A stretch of DNA of 5,748 bases from an uncultured Eudoraea sp. (lineage in GTDB: Bacteria; Bacteroidota; Bacteroidia; Flavobacteriales; Flavobacteriaceae), in the NCBI GenBank assembly GCA_905479615.1, contig CAJQNH010000069.1:1-5748 (forward strand), read 5' to 3'. This document shows positions 1 through 5,748 of the stretch, one piece after another (within the stretch, counting starts at the first letter, position 1; every line of letters begins with the position of its first letter). Position numbers and translations under genes: made by a program. The notes beneath the pieces were generated by a model, which was given only the letters and a program-made list of their open reading frames with translations, was not told the DNA's origin and searched no databases.

Positions 1-692
1 GTGGCGTTGAAGTAGTCGTAGCAAAAGATTCTGAGAGGCTTGAGGTTTTGGAACCTTTTGTGCCAATTTCTTCGGATAGTCTTCAAAATATGAAGCTTCT
101 TATTAAAGCATTTGGTAAATGCACAACAGACCATATTTCAATGGCTGGTCCATGGCTCAGATACCGTGGGCATTTGGATAATATTGCAAATAATACCTTG
201 ATAGGCGCGGTAAATGCTTTTAACAAAAAGACCAATTTTGTAAAGAATCAACTAAGCGGAGAATATGGTGGCGTACCAGATACGCAGAGAGCGTATAAGG
301 CCAAGGGGATAAAGACCATTGTAGTTGGAGATCATAATTATGGTGAAGGGTCTTCCCGTGAACATGCGGCTATGCAACCCAGACATTTAGGGGTAGCAGC
401 GGTCATTGTAAAGTCTTTTGCACGTATTCACGAAACCAATCTGAAAAAACAGGGGATGTTAGCATTGACTTTTACGAATGAAAGTGATTATGACCTTATC
501 CAGGAAGATGACACCTTTAACTTTATTGATATTAAAGAATTTACTCCGGATAAACCATTGACAATTGAAGTTGTGCATGCGGACGGATCAAAGGATTTAA
601 TCCAAGCGAAACACACCTACAATCTGCAGCAGATTGAATGGTTCCGTGAAGGTTCTGCTCTTAATGTAATAAAGAAAGATAATGCGGCATAA
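1..692 (+). CDS. acn: Aconitate hydratase, mitochondrial type, C-terminal part (5' end outside the window)
   Basis: Aconitase interconverts citrate and isocitrate through cis-aconitate in the cytoplasmic TCA cycle. The reading frame is open from the left edge (first full codon at 3), and the codons before the TTG at 48 already match the family (RLEVLEPF), so that TTG is an internal Leu and the gene continues upstream. What is present is the swivelling C-terminal domain. It shows GKCTTDHIS, GPWLRYRGHLDN, VPDT, NYGEGSSREHA, KSFARIHETNLKKQG and a final QIEWFREGSALN. The pattern closely follows animal mitochondrial aconitase. By alignment, the Arg codon at 165-167 corresponds to Arg580 of the pig enzyme, and Ser-Ser-Arg at 351-359 corresponds to Ser642, Ser643 and Arg644, all active-site residues. 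The cysteines that hold the 4Fe-4S cluster lie in the missing N-terminal part. The gene ends normally and is followed by a strong terminator, so nothing suggests a pseudogene. This is not the AcnB type, which has a different domain order. Confidence 0.96.
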   Translation, partial: GVEVVVAKDSERLEVLEPFVPISSDSLQNMKLLIKAFGKCTTDHISMAGPWLRYRGHLDNIANNTLIGAVNAFNKKTNFVKNQLSGEYGGVPDTQRAYKAKGIKTIVVGDHNYGEGSSREHAAMQPRHLGVAAVIVKSFARIHETNLKKQGMLALTFTNESDYDLIQEDDTFNFIDIKEFTPDKPLTIEVVHADGSKDLIQAKHTYNLQQIEWFREGSALNVIKKDNAA

Positions 693-712
693 ATTACATC
701 TGAAATTAAGTA

Positions 713-751
713 AAATAACTCCCGATATATCTCGGGAGTTATTTAGTTTTG
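713..751 (+). terminator. Rho-independent terminator after the aconitase gene
   Basis: A perfect 13-bp inverted repeat pairs 713-725 (AAATAACTCCCGA) with 732-744 (TCGGGAGTTATTT) around a 6-nt loop, TATATC. A short T-rich tail (TTT at 742-744, TTTT at 747-750) follows. It starts 20 nt after the aconitase stop, where an intrinsic terminator would sit. The stem is nearly symmetric with A-rich and T-rich flanks, so it could work in both directions, but no minus-strand gene ends here. Confidence 0.85.
744..751 (+). promoter_or_regulatory. Possible Bacteroidota -7 element for the thioredoxin-like gene pair
   Basis: TAGTTTTG fits the Bacteroidota -7 consensus TAnnTTTG exactly. It overlaps the last base of the terminator stem and its tail, and lies 15 nt before the ATG at 767. 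No TTG is seen at the expected -33 distance, because that stretch is inside the hairpin. A start site about 7 nt downstream would leave a leader of roughly 10 nt. The match is short in AT-rich DNA. Read-through from the aconitase gene is the alternative source of transcript. Confidence 0.3.
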
Positions 752-766
752 TCAAACCGTAATAAA

Positions 767-1324
767 ATGAAAGTAAGCAGGAAAACCATTTTAAATATTC
801 TATTAATGGCTTTCGTGCTTTCTTTTTTTGTGACCCCGCTTGGGTATCATGGTAAAGTTTTATTGAACCAAATATTTTCCTTTCGCCCCGAGGTTATTGA
901 AGTTGACGAACAACAACAAATAACAGATTATAACTGGAAGTTAAAAAATGCGAATTGGGAGTTCTTCAATTTTGAAAAATCGAAAGGGAATATAGTTTTT
1001 ATAAATTTCTGGGCCTCATGGCGATTGCCATGTGCGGCAGAACTCAAAAGTATACAGAACCTATATGATAAATATAAAGATAAAGTCGATTTTTATATTA
1101 TAACCGATGAAGAGCGACTTCCCGTAGAAGAGTTCATGATTGAAAATAAATTTACTTTTCCGGTAACCTATCTTATTATTGGTGAGAGATCCCCCTTAAC
1201 TATTCTTAAGCCGCCATCGTCCTATATAATTGATCAAAAAGGCAATATTAGGGTAAAACAAGTAGGAATTGCCGATTGGGATAATAAAACAATCTATAAT
1301 CTACTCAATGAATTAATAAATTAG
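767..1324 (+). CDS. TlpA-like membrane-anchored thioredoxin-fold protein with degenerate RLPC active site
   Basis: A 185-residue protein with a basic N-terminus, one hydrophobic segment at about residues 8-25 and no lipobox, so the thioredoxin domain (about 55-185) probably faces the periplasm. The fold is marked by VFINFWASW, the active-site position at 86-89, the cis-proline at Pro150 (KPPSSYIID) and a conserved KGNI turn. The odd point is the redox motif. Where TlpA/ResA proteins have CxxC it reads Arg86-Leu-Pro-Cys89, so the attacking cysteine is gone and ordinary disulfide exchange is unlikely. Cys89 remains. I start at ATG 767 rather than the in-frame TTG at 749 because the TTG lies in the terminator tail, and because the ATG start gives exactly the length and N-terminus of the neighbouring paralogue. 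It may be a chaperone-like or partner subunit of the next protein, or a copy that is losing its function. The reading frame itself is intact. Confidence 0.88.
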   Translation: MKVSRKTILNILLMAFVLSFFVTPLGYHGKVLLNQIFSFRPEVIEVDEQQQITDYNWKLKNANWEFFNFEKSKGNIVFINFWASWRLPCAAELKSIQNLYDKYKDKVDFYIITDEERLPVEEFMIENKFTFPVTYLIIGERSPLTILKPPSSYIIDQKGNIRVKQVGIADWDNKTIYNLLNELIN

Positions 1325-1326
1325 AA

Positions 1327-1884
1327 GTGAAATTAAAAAGAACACAACTAGTCAATATTGCTATTATTCTGGCATTGGCGCTTTATTTTTTTACTCCGAT
1401 AGGTTTTCACGCCAAAGTATATCTTAACAGGTTAATATCTCACAATCCTGTTCCTGTTGCTGAGAGAGCTCAGCAGTTTTTAGAGGATTATGATTTTAAA
1501 CTGTTGAATTCAAAAGGTAGTTCGGTGAATCTCTCAGACTACAAGGGAGATGTTATATTTATTAATTTCTGGGCTACATGGTGTCCACCATGTGTTGCAG
1601 AAATGCCTGATTTACAATTGTTATATGACGCGTATGGTGAGAAGGTTACATTTTTATTTATTGCCCGGGATAAAAAAGAAAAGGTGTCTAAATTCATAAT
1701 TAAGAAAAATTACAATTTACCGGTTTATTTCGAATCTGGCTTTACACCAAAAACCTTATATTCTGGAGCTTTGCCAACAACTTTTGTTATCGATAAAAAA
1801 GGGAATATTGTTATAGCAGAGACAGGGTCTGCTGATTGGAACTCAGAAAGCGTTCGTAGTTTATTGGATGGTCTCTTAAAATAA
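1327..1884 (+). CDS. TlpA/ResA-like membrane-anchored thiol-disulfide oxidoreductase with intact CPPC
   Basis: A 185-residue protein with a single N-terminal membrane segment (about residues 8-24) followed by the conserved TPIGFHAKVYLN stretch, then a thioredoxin domain. It has FINFWATWCPPC with Cys86 and Cys89, followed by AEMPDLQLLY, and the cis-proline Pro150 in LPTTFVID. This is the classic TlpA/ResA signature of periplasmic thiol reductases, which in known members keep cysteines reduced, for example in cytochrome c maturation. The actual partner here is unknown. The start is a GTG two bases after the stop of the upstream gene. It is supported by full-length gapless alignment with the upstream paralogue, about one third identical by eye, and no nearby ATG fits. 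The two genes are almost certainly co-transcribed. Unlike the upstream copy, this one has every residue needed for catalysis. Confidence 0.9.
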   Translation: MKLKRTQLVNIAIILALALYFFTPIGFHAKVYLNRLISHNPVPVAERAQQFLEDYDFKLLNSKGSSVNLSDYKGDVIFINFWATWCPPCVAEMPDLQLLYDAYGEKVTFLFIARDKKEKVSKFIIKKNYNLPVYFESGFTPKTLYSGALPTTFVIDKKGNIVIAETGSADWNSESVRSLLDGLLK

Positions 1885-1901
1885 TTATAAGATTTCGGAA
1901 G

Positions 1902-1926
1902 CTTAGATATTCACTACTATATTAAG
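1902..1926. terminator. Weak hairpin between the convergent thioredoxin-like and crtZ genes
   Basis: In the 47-nt gap between two converging genes, CTTA-G-ATAT (1902-1910) can pair with ATAT-TAAG (1919-1926), leaving a bulged G and an 8-nt loop. The stem is AT-rich and no strong T-run follows on either strand, so it is at best a poor intrinsic terminator. Its position, where both transcripts must end, is the main reason to list it. Confidence 0.25.
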
Positions 1927-1931
1927 ACCAT

Positions 1932-2381
1932 TTATTTCTTAAAATACTTAAAGGGAACAATCAACATACCAAAACACTCTCCTTCTTCTTTACCAATATG
2001 CTTATGGTGCATTTTATGTGCCCTACGTACACCTTTGGCATACCAGTTATTGGCGTTTCTAAACATTTTAAATCGTTGGTGAATAAAGATGTCATGGACT
2101 AAGAAGTAAGTGGCTCCGTACGCCATAATTCCAAAGCCTAATGGCCATCCGTACCAGAAGGATGTATAGGAAGCCAAATAAAAGAAGGTCATGCTCACAA
2201 CTGCATAAAAAATAAAGAAAGCATCATTGCGTTCAAACCAGGATTCATGATCTTTTTTATGATGATCTCTGTGTAAAGTCCATAAAAATCCATGCATTAT
2301 GTACTTGTGAGTAAACCAGGCCATAAACTCCATAAAACCAAATGTGCCAAGGAAAATTAAGATCCAAATTACAACTTTCAT
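1932..2381 (-). CDS. crtZ: Beta-carotene 3-hydroxylase (non-haem di-iron, fatty acid hydroxylase superfamily)
   Basis: CrtZ adds hydroxyl groups at C3 and C3' of beta-ionone rings, turning beta-carotene into beta-cryptoxanthin and zeaxanthin. It is an integral membrane enzyme that uses O2. All the expected histidine clusters are present in order: H25-x4-H30, H37-x2-HH41, H96-x4-H101 and H122-x2-HH126. Together they make the di-iron site. Hydrophobic stretches at about residues 3-23, 54-73 and 80-95 are membrane segments, and 149 residues is a normal length for bacterial CrtZ. It is the last gene of the operon. Its ATG begins one base after the crtB stop, which suggests coupled translation. 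The motif set and the crtI/crtB neighbours argue against a general sterol desaturase-type enzyme. The end product would be zeaxanthin if a lycopene cyclase is encoded elsewhere in the genome. Confidence 0.94.
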   Translation of the reverse strand: MKVVIWILIFLGTFGFMEFMAWFTHKYIMHGFLWTLHRDHHKKDHESWFERNDAFFIFYAVVSMTFFYLASYTSFWYGWPLGFGIMAYGATYFLVHDIFIHQRFKMFRNANNWYAKGVRRAHKMHHKHIGKEEGECFGMLIVPFKYFKK

Positions 2382-2382
2382 G

Positions 2383-3222
2383 TTAATATAAGTTCAGTTT
2401 ATAATTTACATAGGACTTTGCAAGTAGCCCGAATTTTTGATAGTTAGGTACCCGTATTCTTGCATTTTTAATTTCCAAAGATGGTGTTTTTTGTAATTTA
2501 CGCAGCAATTTATAATAATATTTATAAGCGGTATAAACACCAAATTTTGCTTCATTTGGAAGTTGAATTATTCCTTCATATCCCATTTTAAAATCTGCTT
2601 TTATTTCTTCAACAATCCTCAGCTTAGACGTTTCATCTAATTCCATGAGGTTCGTATTTGGAAAATAAGAACGGTTTAAATTTTCATAATCTGCCTTAAG
2701 GTCCCTGAGAAAATTAACCTTTTGAAAGGCAGATCCCAAAGCCATGGCAGAAACTTTAAGGGCTTCATAGCGCTCATCGTTCCCTTTCACAAAAACGCGA
2801 AGACACATTAGACCCACAACATCCGCAGATCCGTAAATGTATTCTTTAAATTCTGCTTCTGTACTATATACGCTCTTATTGAGATCCATTCTCATACTTT
2901 TCATAAATGAGCTAACCAAATGATGTGGAATTTTGTATTTATGGTAAGTATGTTGAAATGCATTTAGTATCGGATTAAGGCTTATTTTGTCTTTTAAGCT
3001 TGTCTCAAGATCCTCTTCAAATTTGTTGAATAATGTCTCTTTGTCATAGTCATGAAATGCATCGACTATTTCGTCGGCACATCTAACAAAACCATATATG
3101 TTGTATATGTCACTCCTTATGGAAGTGGACAACATTTTTGTAGCTAGCGAAAAAGATGTACTGTAAGCTTGAGTAACAATTTTGCTGCATTCAAAGGAAA
3201 TATGATCGTAAATTTCTTTCAT
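2383..3222 (-). CDS. crtB: Phytoene synthase (squalene/phytoene synthase family)
   Basis: CrtB condenses two geranylgeranyl diphosphates head to head into 15-cis-phytoene, the first committed step to C40 carotenoids. Of the two Mg-diphosphate-binding aspartate motifs, the first is at residues 50-54 (DEIVD, in the context FVRCADEIVD) and the second at 174-178 (DLKAD, preceded by NFLR). Between them lies YGSADVVGLM at 130-139, the usual substrate-pocket segment, and the early AYSTSFSLA at 19-27 also fits the family. At 279 residues it is a normal length for Bacteroidota CrtB. The gene follows crtI after 10 nt and ends one base before crtZ. Squalene synthases and C30 dehydrosqualene synthases share this fold, but the operon with crtI and crtZ points to phytoene. 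It probably associates with the inner face of the membrane. Confidence 0.95.
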   Translation of the reverse strand: MKEIYDHISFECSKIVTQAYSTSFSLATKMLSTSIRSDIYNIYGFVRCADEIVDAFHDYDKETLFNKFEEDLETSLKDKISLNPILNAFQHTYHKYKIPHHLVSSFMKSMRMDLNKSVYSTEAEFKEYIYGSADVVGLMCLRVFVKGNDERYEALKVSAMALGSAFQKVNFLRDLKADYENLNRSYFPNTNLMELDETSKLRIVEEIKADFKMGYEGIIQLPNEAKFGVYTAYKYYYKLLRKLQKTPSLEIKNARIRVPNYQKFGLLAKSYVNYKLNLY

Positions 3223-3232
3223 TAACTAACGA

Positions 3233-4699
3233 TTAATTATTTTTCTCTATTAACTCAGAAACTAATTTTCCCGAAATTAAAGAAGGAGGAACTCCCGGCC
3301 CGGGAACTGTCAGTTGGCCGGTAAAAAATAGATTTTTAATTTTTTTACTCTTCAATCCTGGTCTCATAAAAGCAGTTTGTGATAAAGTATTTGCCATACC
3401 ATAAGCATTTCCTTTATAGGAGTTATACTGTTCTTTAAAGTCATTTACACAAAAAGACTTTTTAAATATAATATTATTTTCTACACTCTGCCCTGTACGC
3501 TCCTGGAATCTTTTCAATATAATATGAAAGTATTGGTCCCTAAGTTCTGGCGTATCCTCTAATCCCGGGGCTATTGGAATCAGGAAAAAACCGGTTTCCT
3601 GGCTATCGGGAGCCATGCTTTTATCCGTTACTGAAGGAAAGTTCGCATAAAACAAAGGTCTGGATGGCCATTTGGGATTGTCATAAATTTCTGAGGCGTG
3701 CTGACCAAAATCTGTATCAAAAAACAAATTATGATGTTCTATATTTTCTAATTTTTTGTCAAACCCAATAAAAAATAACAAAGAGGAAGGGGCAAAGGTT
3801 TTTCTTTGCCAATATTTTTCAGAATATTGCCGATAAGGGCCATCCAATAAGGTTTCTGTATGATGATAATCGGCACCACTTAACACTATATCAGCATCTA
3901 TTTCTTCAGAATTCACTAATATCCCGGTTGCCTTACCCTCCCTCACTATGATCTTATCTACTGGGCTATCTGTGTGAATCGTAACCCCTAACTCCAAGGC
4001 TAAACTTTTCATTGCAAGAATTATCTGGTACATTCCTCCTTTAGGATGCCATGTTCCGAGGCCAAAATCTGCAAAATTCATAAAACTGTAAAAAGCGGGG
4101 GTGTTGCTGGGCTTTGCTCCAAGAAATAATACCGGAAATTCCAGTGTGGAAATAAGTTTTGGGTTTTTAATTTTTTTTCGGACTTCCTGACTTATTGTTT
4201 TAAAGAATTGGTCTACTCTTATTATCGTATCCTTGGTTACTAACTCTAATGGAGATAGTCCGGGGCGATAGACAATTTCATTGATGGCAATATCATAATT
4301 TTTTTGCGCCTTGGCGATAAATTTTTTTAGATGCGCGGAACTGCCTTTTTCAATACGTTCAAATTCCTTACAAATTTTATCCATACAATCCCCGATAGTT
4401 ATAATCTCGTCATCAAAAAAGATTTTATAAGCAGGGCTTAATTTATCCAATTGATAGTAATCGGAGGTTTGTTTGCCAAAATCTGCAAAGAAGCGATCGA
4501 AAATATCGGGCATCCAGTACCAACTAGGACCAATATCAAAGGTAAACCCATCTTTAATAAGCTGACGGGCTCTTCCACCAACCGTATCATTTTTTTCAAA
4601 AAGACTAACACTAAAGTCTTTTTTAGCCAGATAGCAGGCTGCGGAAAGGGATGAAAATCCAGATCCAATGATTACAACTTTTTTCTTGTTGAAATTCAT
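3233..4699 (-). CDS. crtI: Phytoene desaturase, CrtI type
   Basis: CrtI is an FAD-dependent desaturase and isomerase that converts colourless phytoene in several steps to lycopene. The N-terminus carries the dinucleotide-binding fold: VVIIGSGFSSLSAA at 8-21, an acidic residue at the end of the second strand (Glu35), then GGRAR at 41-45. The C-terminus carries the CrtI signature, FFTGQ at 458-462 followed by PGPGVPPS at 466-473 and SGK. At 488 residues it has the normal family length. One variation is Ser17 at the third glycine position of the GxGxxG motif. The other FAD motifs are intact, so I read this as a lineage variant rather than a defect. The gene starts 20 nt after the regulator stop and ends 10 nt before crtB. 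The number of desaturation steps cannot be read from the sequence. Related ketolase or saturase paralogues exist, but the position beside crtB makes phytoene desaturase the best call. Confidence 0.94.
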   Translation of the reverse strand: MNFNKKKVVIIGSGFSSLSAACYLAKKDFSVSLFEKNDTVGGRARQLIKDGFTFDIGPSWYWMPDIFDRFFADFGKQTSDYYQLDKLSPAYKIFFDDEIITIGDCMDKICKEFERIEKGSSAHLKKFIAKAQKNYDIAINEIVYRPGLSPLELVTKDTIIRVDQFFKTISQEVRKKIKNPKLISTLEFPVLFLGAKPSNTPAFYSFMNFADFGLGTWHPKGGMYQIILAMKSLALELGVTIHTDSPVDKIIVREGKATGILVNSEEIDADIVLSGADYHHTETLLDGPYRQYSEKYWQRKTFAPSSLLFFIGFDKKLENIEHHNLFFDTDFGQHASEIYDNPKWPSRPLFYANFPSVTDKSMAPDSQETGFFLIPIAPGLEDTPELRDQYFHIILKRFQERTGQSVENNIIFKKSFCVNDFKEQYNSYKGNAYGMANTLSQTAFMRPGLKSKKIKNLFFTGQLTVPGPGVPPSLISGKLVSELIEKNN

Positions 4700-4719
4700 G
4701 GTATGAAAGCTATTAGCAA

Positions 4720-5616
4720 CTATAATGCTTTAGACAATTGTTCGATGGAGTCAAAGGTACGAATGTGCAGTGGAAGTTTTTCTTTATTTATGTGCTGAAC
4801 TTGCCTGCCTAAAATCCATAAACTGGAATTATTCTGGTTTAGAAATTTTGTAAATTCATCAATGTATTTACTTAATTTGTCTTTATTTGGTACCACAGTG
4901 AAATAGGATAAATAATGTATATTAGTATAATAATTTTCAAGGTCTGCCAGATTTTCTAAAGGCATAGTCTGGCCCAGATAAATAGTTTTGTAGCCATGAA
5001 GAATTATTTCATAATTAAGAAATAGAAGTCCAATTTCATGAATTTCATTTTCAGGTAGAAAAAGAACGAATACCTTGTCATTATTAGTCGGTTCTATCAA
5101 CTGCAATTTTTCGGTACTCGTATAAATCTTCTGTTTAATCAAATTAGTAATAAAATGTTCATGTGCAGGGCTAATGGTGTCTGTTTGCCATAATAAGCCA
5201 AGTTCATTTAAAAAAGGAATAAAATACTCCCAAAAAATATCTCTAAATGATTTTTCTGCAAGAAGGCTGCTATAGGTATTTTGGAATAATGACAGGTCAA
5301 AATTAATCATGGATAATTTAAAGGCATTGATTGCATGATTATTAGTGCTGCTTTTAGCCACGATCTCCCTCACGAGCAGAGGAATGTCTGTCTCTTGTAG
5401 TTTTGCAATCTTAGATATTTTATAACCGTTATTATAGAGGAGGGTAATATTCAACAATTTCTGCAGACTTGCCAGACTATAGGTCCTAATGTTAGTACTG
5501 GTTCGCTCTGGTGACAATAACTCGTATCTTTTTTCCCAGATTCGTATGGTATGAGCTTTTATACCGGACAGGTTTTCCAAGTCGCGAATACTGAAATATT
5601 TTTTTACATTGTTCAT
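4720..5616 (-). CDS. MerR-family regulator with CarH/LitR-like cobalamin-binding domain, probable light/B12-responsive repressor of the crt operon
   Basis: A 298-residue, three-part protein. Residues about 6-75 form a MerR winged helix-turn-helix (YFSIRDLENLSGI, then TIRIWEKRYELLSPERT). Residues about 95-170 fit the helical B12-binding cap and contain Trp143-x9-Glu153-His154, the W-x9-EH motif that contacts the adenosyl group in Thermus CarH. Residues about 180-298 form a Rossmann-like B12 domain with E189-N-E-I-H193-E-I-G196, matching ExDxHxxG except Asp to Glu. His193 would be the lower cobalt ligand. In characterised CarH proteins, adenosylcobalamin in the dark drives tetramer formation and repression of carotenoid genes, and light breaks the Co-C bond and releases DNA. 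As the first gene of the operon it would control crtI, crtB, crtZ and itself. The ATG at 5616 lies just before the HTH. B12 and light response are inferred from motifs. A B12-independent role like that of CarA is the main alternative. Confidence 0.88.
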   Translation of the reverse strand: MNNVKKYFSIRDLENLSGIKAHTIRIWEKRYELLSPERTSTNIRTYSLASLQKLLNITLLYNNGYKISKIAKLQETDIPLLVREIVAKSSTNNHAINAFKLSMINFDLSLFQNTYSSLLAEKSFRDIFWEYFIPFLNELGLLWQTDTISPAHEHFITNLIKQKIYTSTEKLQLIEPTNNDKVFVLFLPENEIHEIGLLFLNYEIILHGYKTIYLGQTMPLENLADLENYYTNIHYLSYFTVVPNKDKLSKYIDEFTKFLNQNNSSLWILGRQVQHINKEKLPLHIRTFDSIEQLSKAL

Positions 5617-5637
5617 TATTTATATGTAATCGTTAAA

Positions 5638-5645
5638 CAAATTTA
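5638..5645 (-). promoter_or_regulatory. Probable -7 element of the regulator-crtIBZ operon
   Basis: Read on the minus strand this is TAAATTTG, an exact match to the Bacteroidota -7 consensus TAnnTTTG. It lies 21 nt before the regulator ATG, giving a predicted leader of about 15 nt. A clear TTG is not seen at the -33 distance. All four genes follow with gaps of 20 nt or less and no internal terminator, so this would be the only promoter needed for the operon. Confidence 0.45.
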
Positions 5646-5664
5646 CAATTTTAAAAGCGTAAAT
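5641..5664. promoter_or_regulatory. Candidate operator: inverted repeat overlapping the operon promoter
   Basis: ATTTAC (5641-5646) and GTAAAT (5659-5664) form a perfect 6-bp inverted repeat with a 12-nt AT-rich spacer. Its inner half overlaps the -7 element on the minus strand, so a bound protein would block RNA polymerase. Gapped palindromes near promoters are typical MerR-family targets, and the regulator gene begins 25 nt away. The arms are short and AT-rich, so chance is a real possibility. Confidence 0.3.
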
Positions 5665-5725
5665 AATTAATAGTTTCGTTATTTTTTTGCCAACTAATCG
5701 GGAAAGAAGTCATTTTTTTAAGTTT

Positions 5726-5748
5726 ATGACACTAGAATTAAAAAAAAT
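5726..5748 (+). CDS. Possible start of a divergent gene, cut by the window edge
   Basis: An ATG at 5726 opens a frame that reads MTLELKK and stays open to the right edge. It lies about 110 bp from the oppositely oriented regulator gene, a normal distance for a divergent pair. Seven or eight codons are too few to recognise a product or to exclude chance. The region 5617-5725 between the two starts otherwise holds only AT-rich sequence and the sites listed above. Confidence 0.25.

Noticed and set aside
48..50. TTG as the start of the aconitase gene
   Set aside because: The frame is open to the left edge and the preceding codons (RLEV) match the aconitase family, so this is an internal Leu of a truncated gene.
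767..1324. First thioredoxin-like gene as a pseudogene
   Set aside because: Despite the lost cysteine, the frame is intact at full length and the fold, anchor and cis-proline are preserved, so a functional or newly specialised protein is at least as likely.
3293..3305. GC-rich palindrome TCCCGGCCCGGGA
   Set aside because: It encodes the conserved Pro-Gly-Pro-Gly-Val motif of CrtI. Proline CCN and glycine GGN codons produce such palindromes by themselves.
3574..3771. 65-codon plus-strand frame inside crtI
   Set aside because: It lies wholly antisense to a well-supported gene, resembles no known family and has no promoter or ribosome site.
4438..4668. 76-codon minus-strand frame and overlapping 67-codon plus-strand frame in the 5' part of crtI
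   Set aside because: Both are out-of-frame shadows of the conserved FAD-binding region of crtI.
5603..5652. TTTACA-type direct repeats like the Thermus CarH operator
   Set aside because: TTTACA occurs at 5603 and 5642, but the copies are 39 nt apart and the sequence between does not keep an 11-bp repeat in register.

Overview
The window looks like chromosomal DNA of a pigmented marine-type Flavobacteriaceae bacterium (Bacteroidota). The evidence is AT-rich DNA, no clear Shine-Dalgarno sequences before most genes, TAnnTTTG-type promoter elements, a mitochondrial-type aconitase, and a crtI-crtB-crtZ carotenoid cluster headed by a MerR-type regulator. The genus cannot be fixed from the sequence alone.

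Left part, plus strand (1-1884): the 3' part of an aconitate hydratase gene runs in from the left edge and ends at 692. A perfect 13-bp hairpin terminator follows. Next come two adjacent genes of 185 codons each for membrane-anchored, TlpA-like thioredoxin-fold proteins. They align with each other end to end without a gap, so they look like a tandem duplication. The second copy has an intact CPPC redox centre. The first has RLPC and so lacks the attacking cysteine.

Right part, minus strand (5616-1932): a four-gene operon is read right to left as MerR/CarH-like regulator, crtI, crtB, crtZ, with gaps of 20, 10 and 1 nt. CrtB would make phytoene from two geranylgeranyl diphosphates, CrtI would desaturate it towards lycopene, and CrtZ would hydroxylate beta-ionone rings to give zeaxanthin. 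The lycopene cyclase needed between CrtI and CrtZ is not in the window. The regulator has the W-x9-EH motif and a histidine-bearing motif typical of adenosylcobalamin-binding CarH/LitR photoreceptor repressors. The operon is therefore a good candidate for light- and B12-controlled carotenoid synthesis with autoregulation. A TAAATTTG promoter element and an overlapping inverted repeat lie just upstream of the regulator gene.

The two halves converge on a 47-nt gap (1885-1931). At the right edge (5617-5748) lies a short AT-rich intergenic region, with the possible first codons of a divergent plus-strand gene. I found no RNA genes, mobile elements, CRISPR arrays or long repeats.
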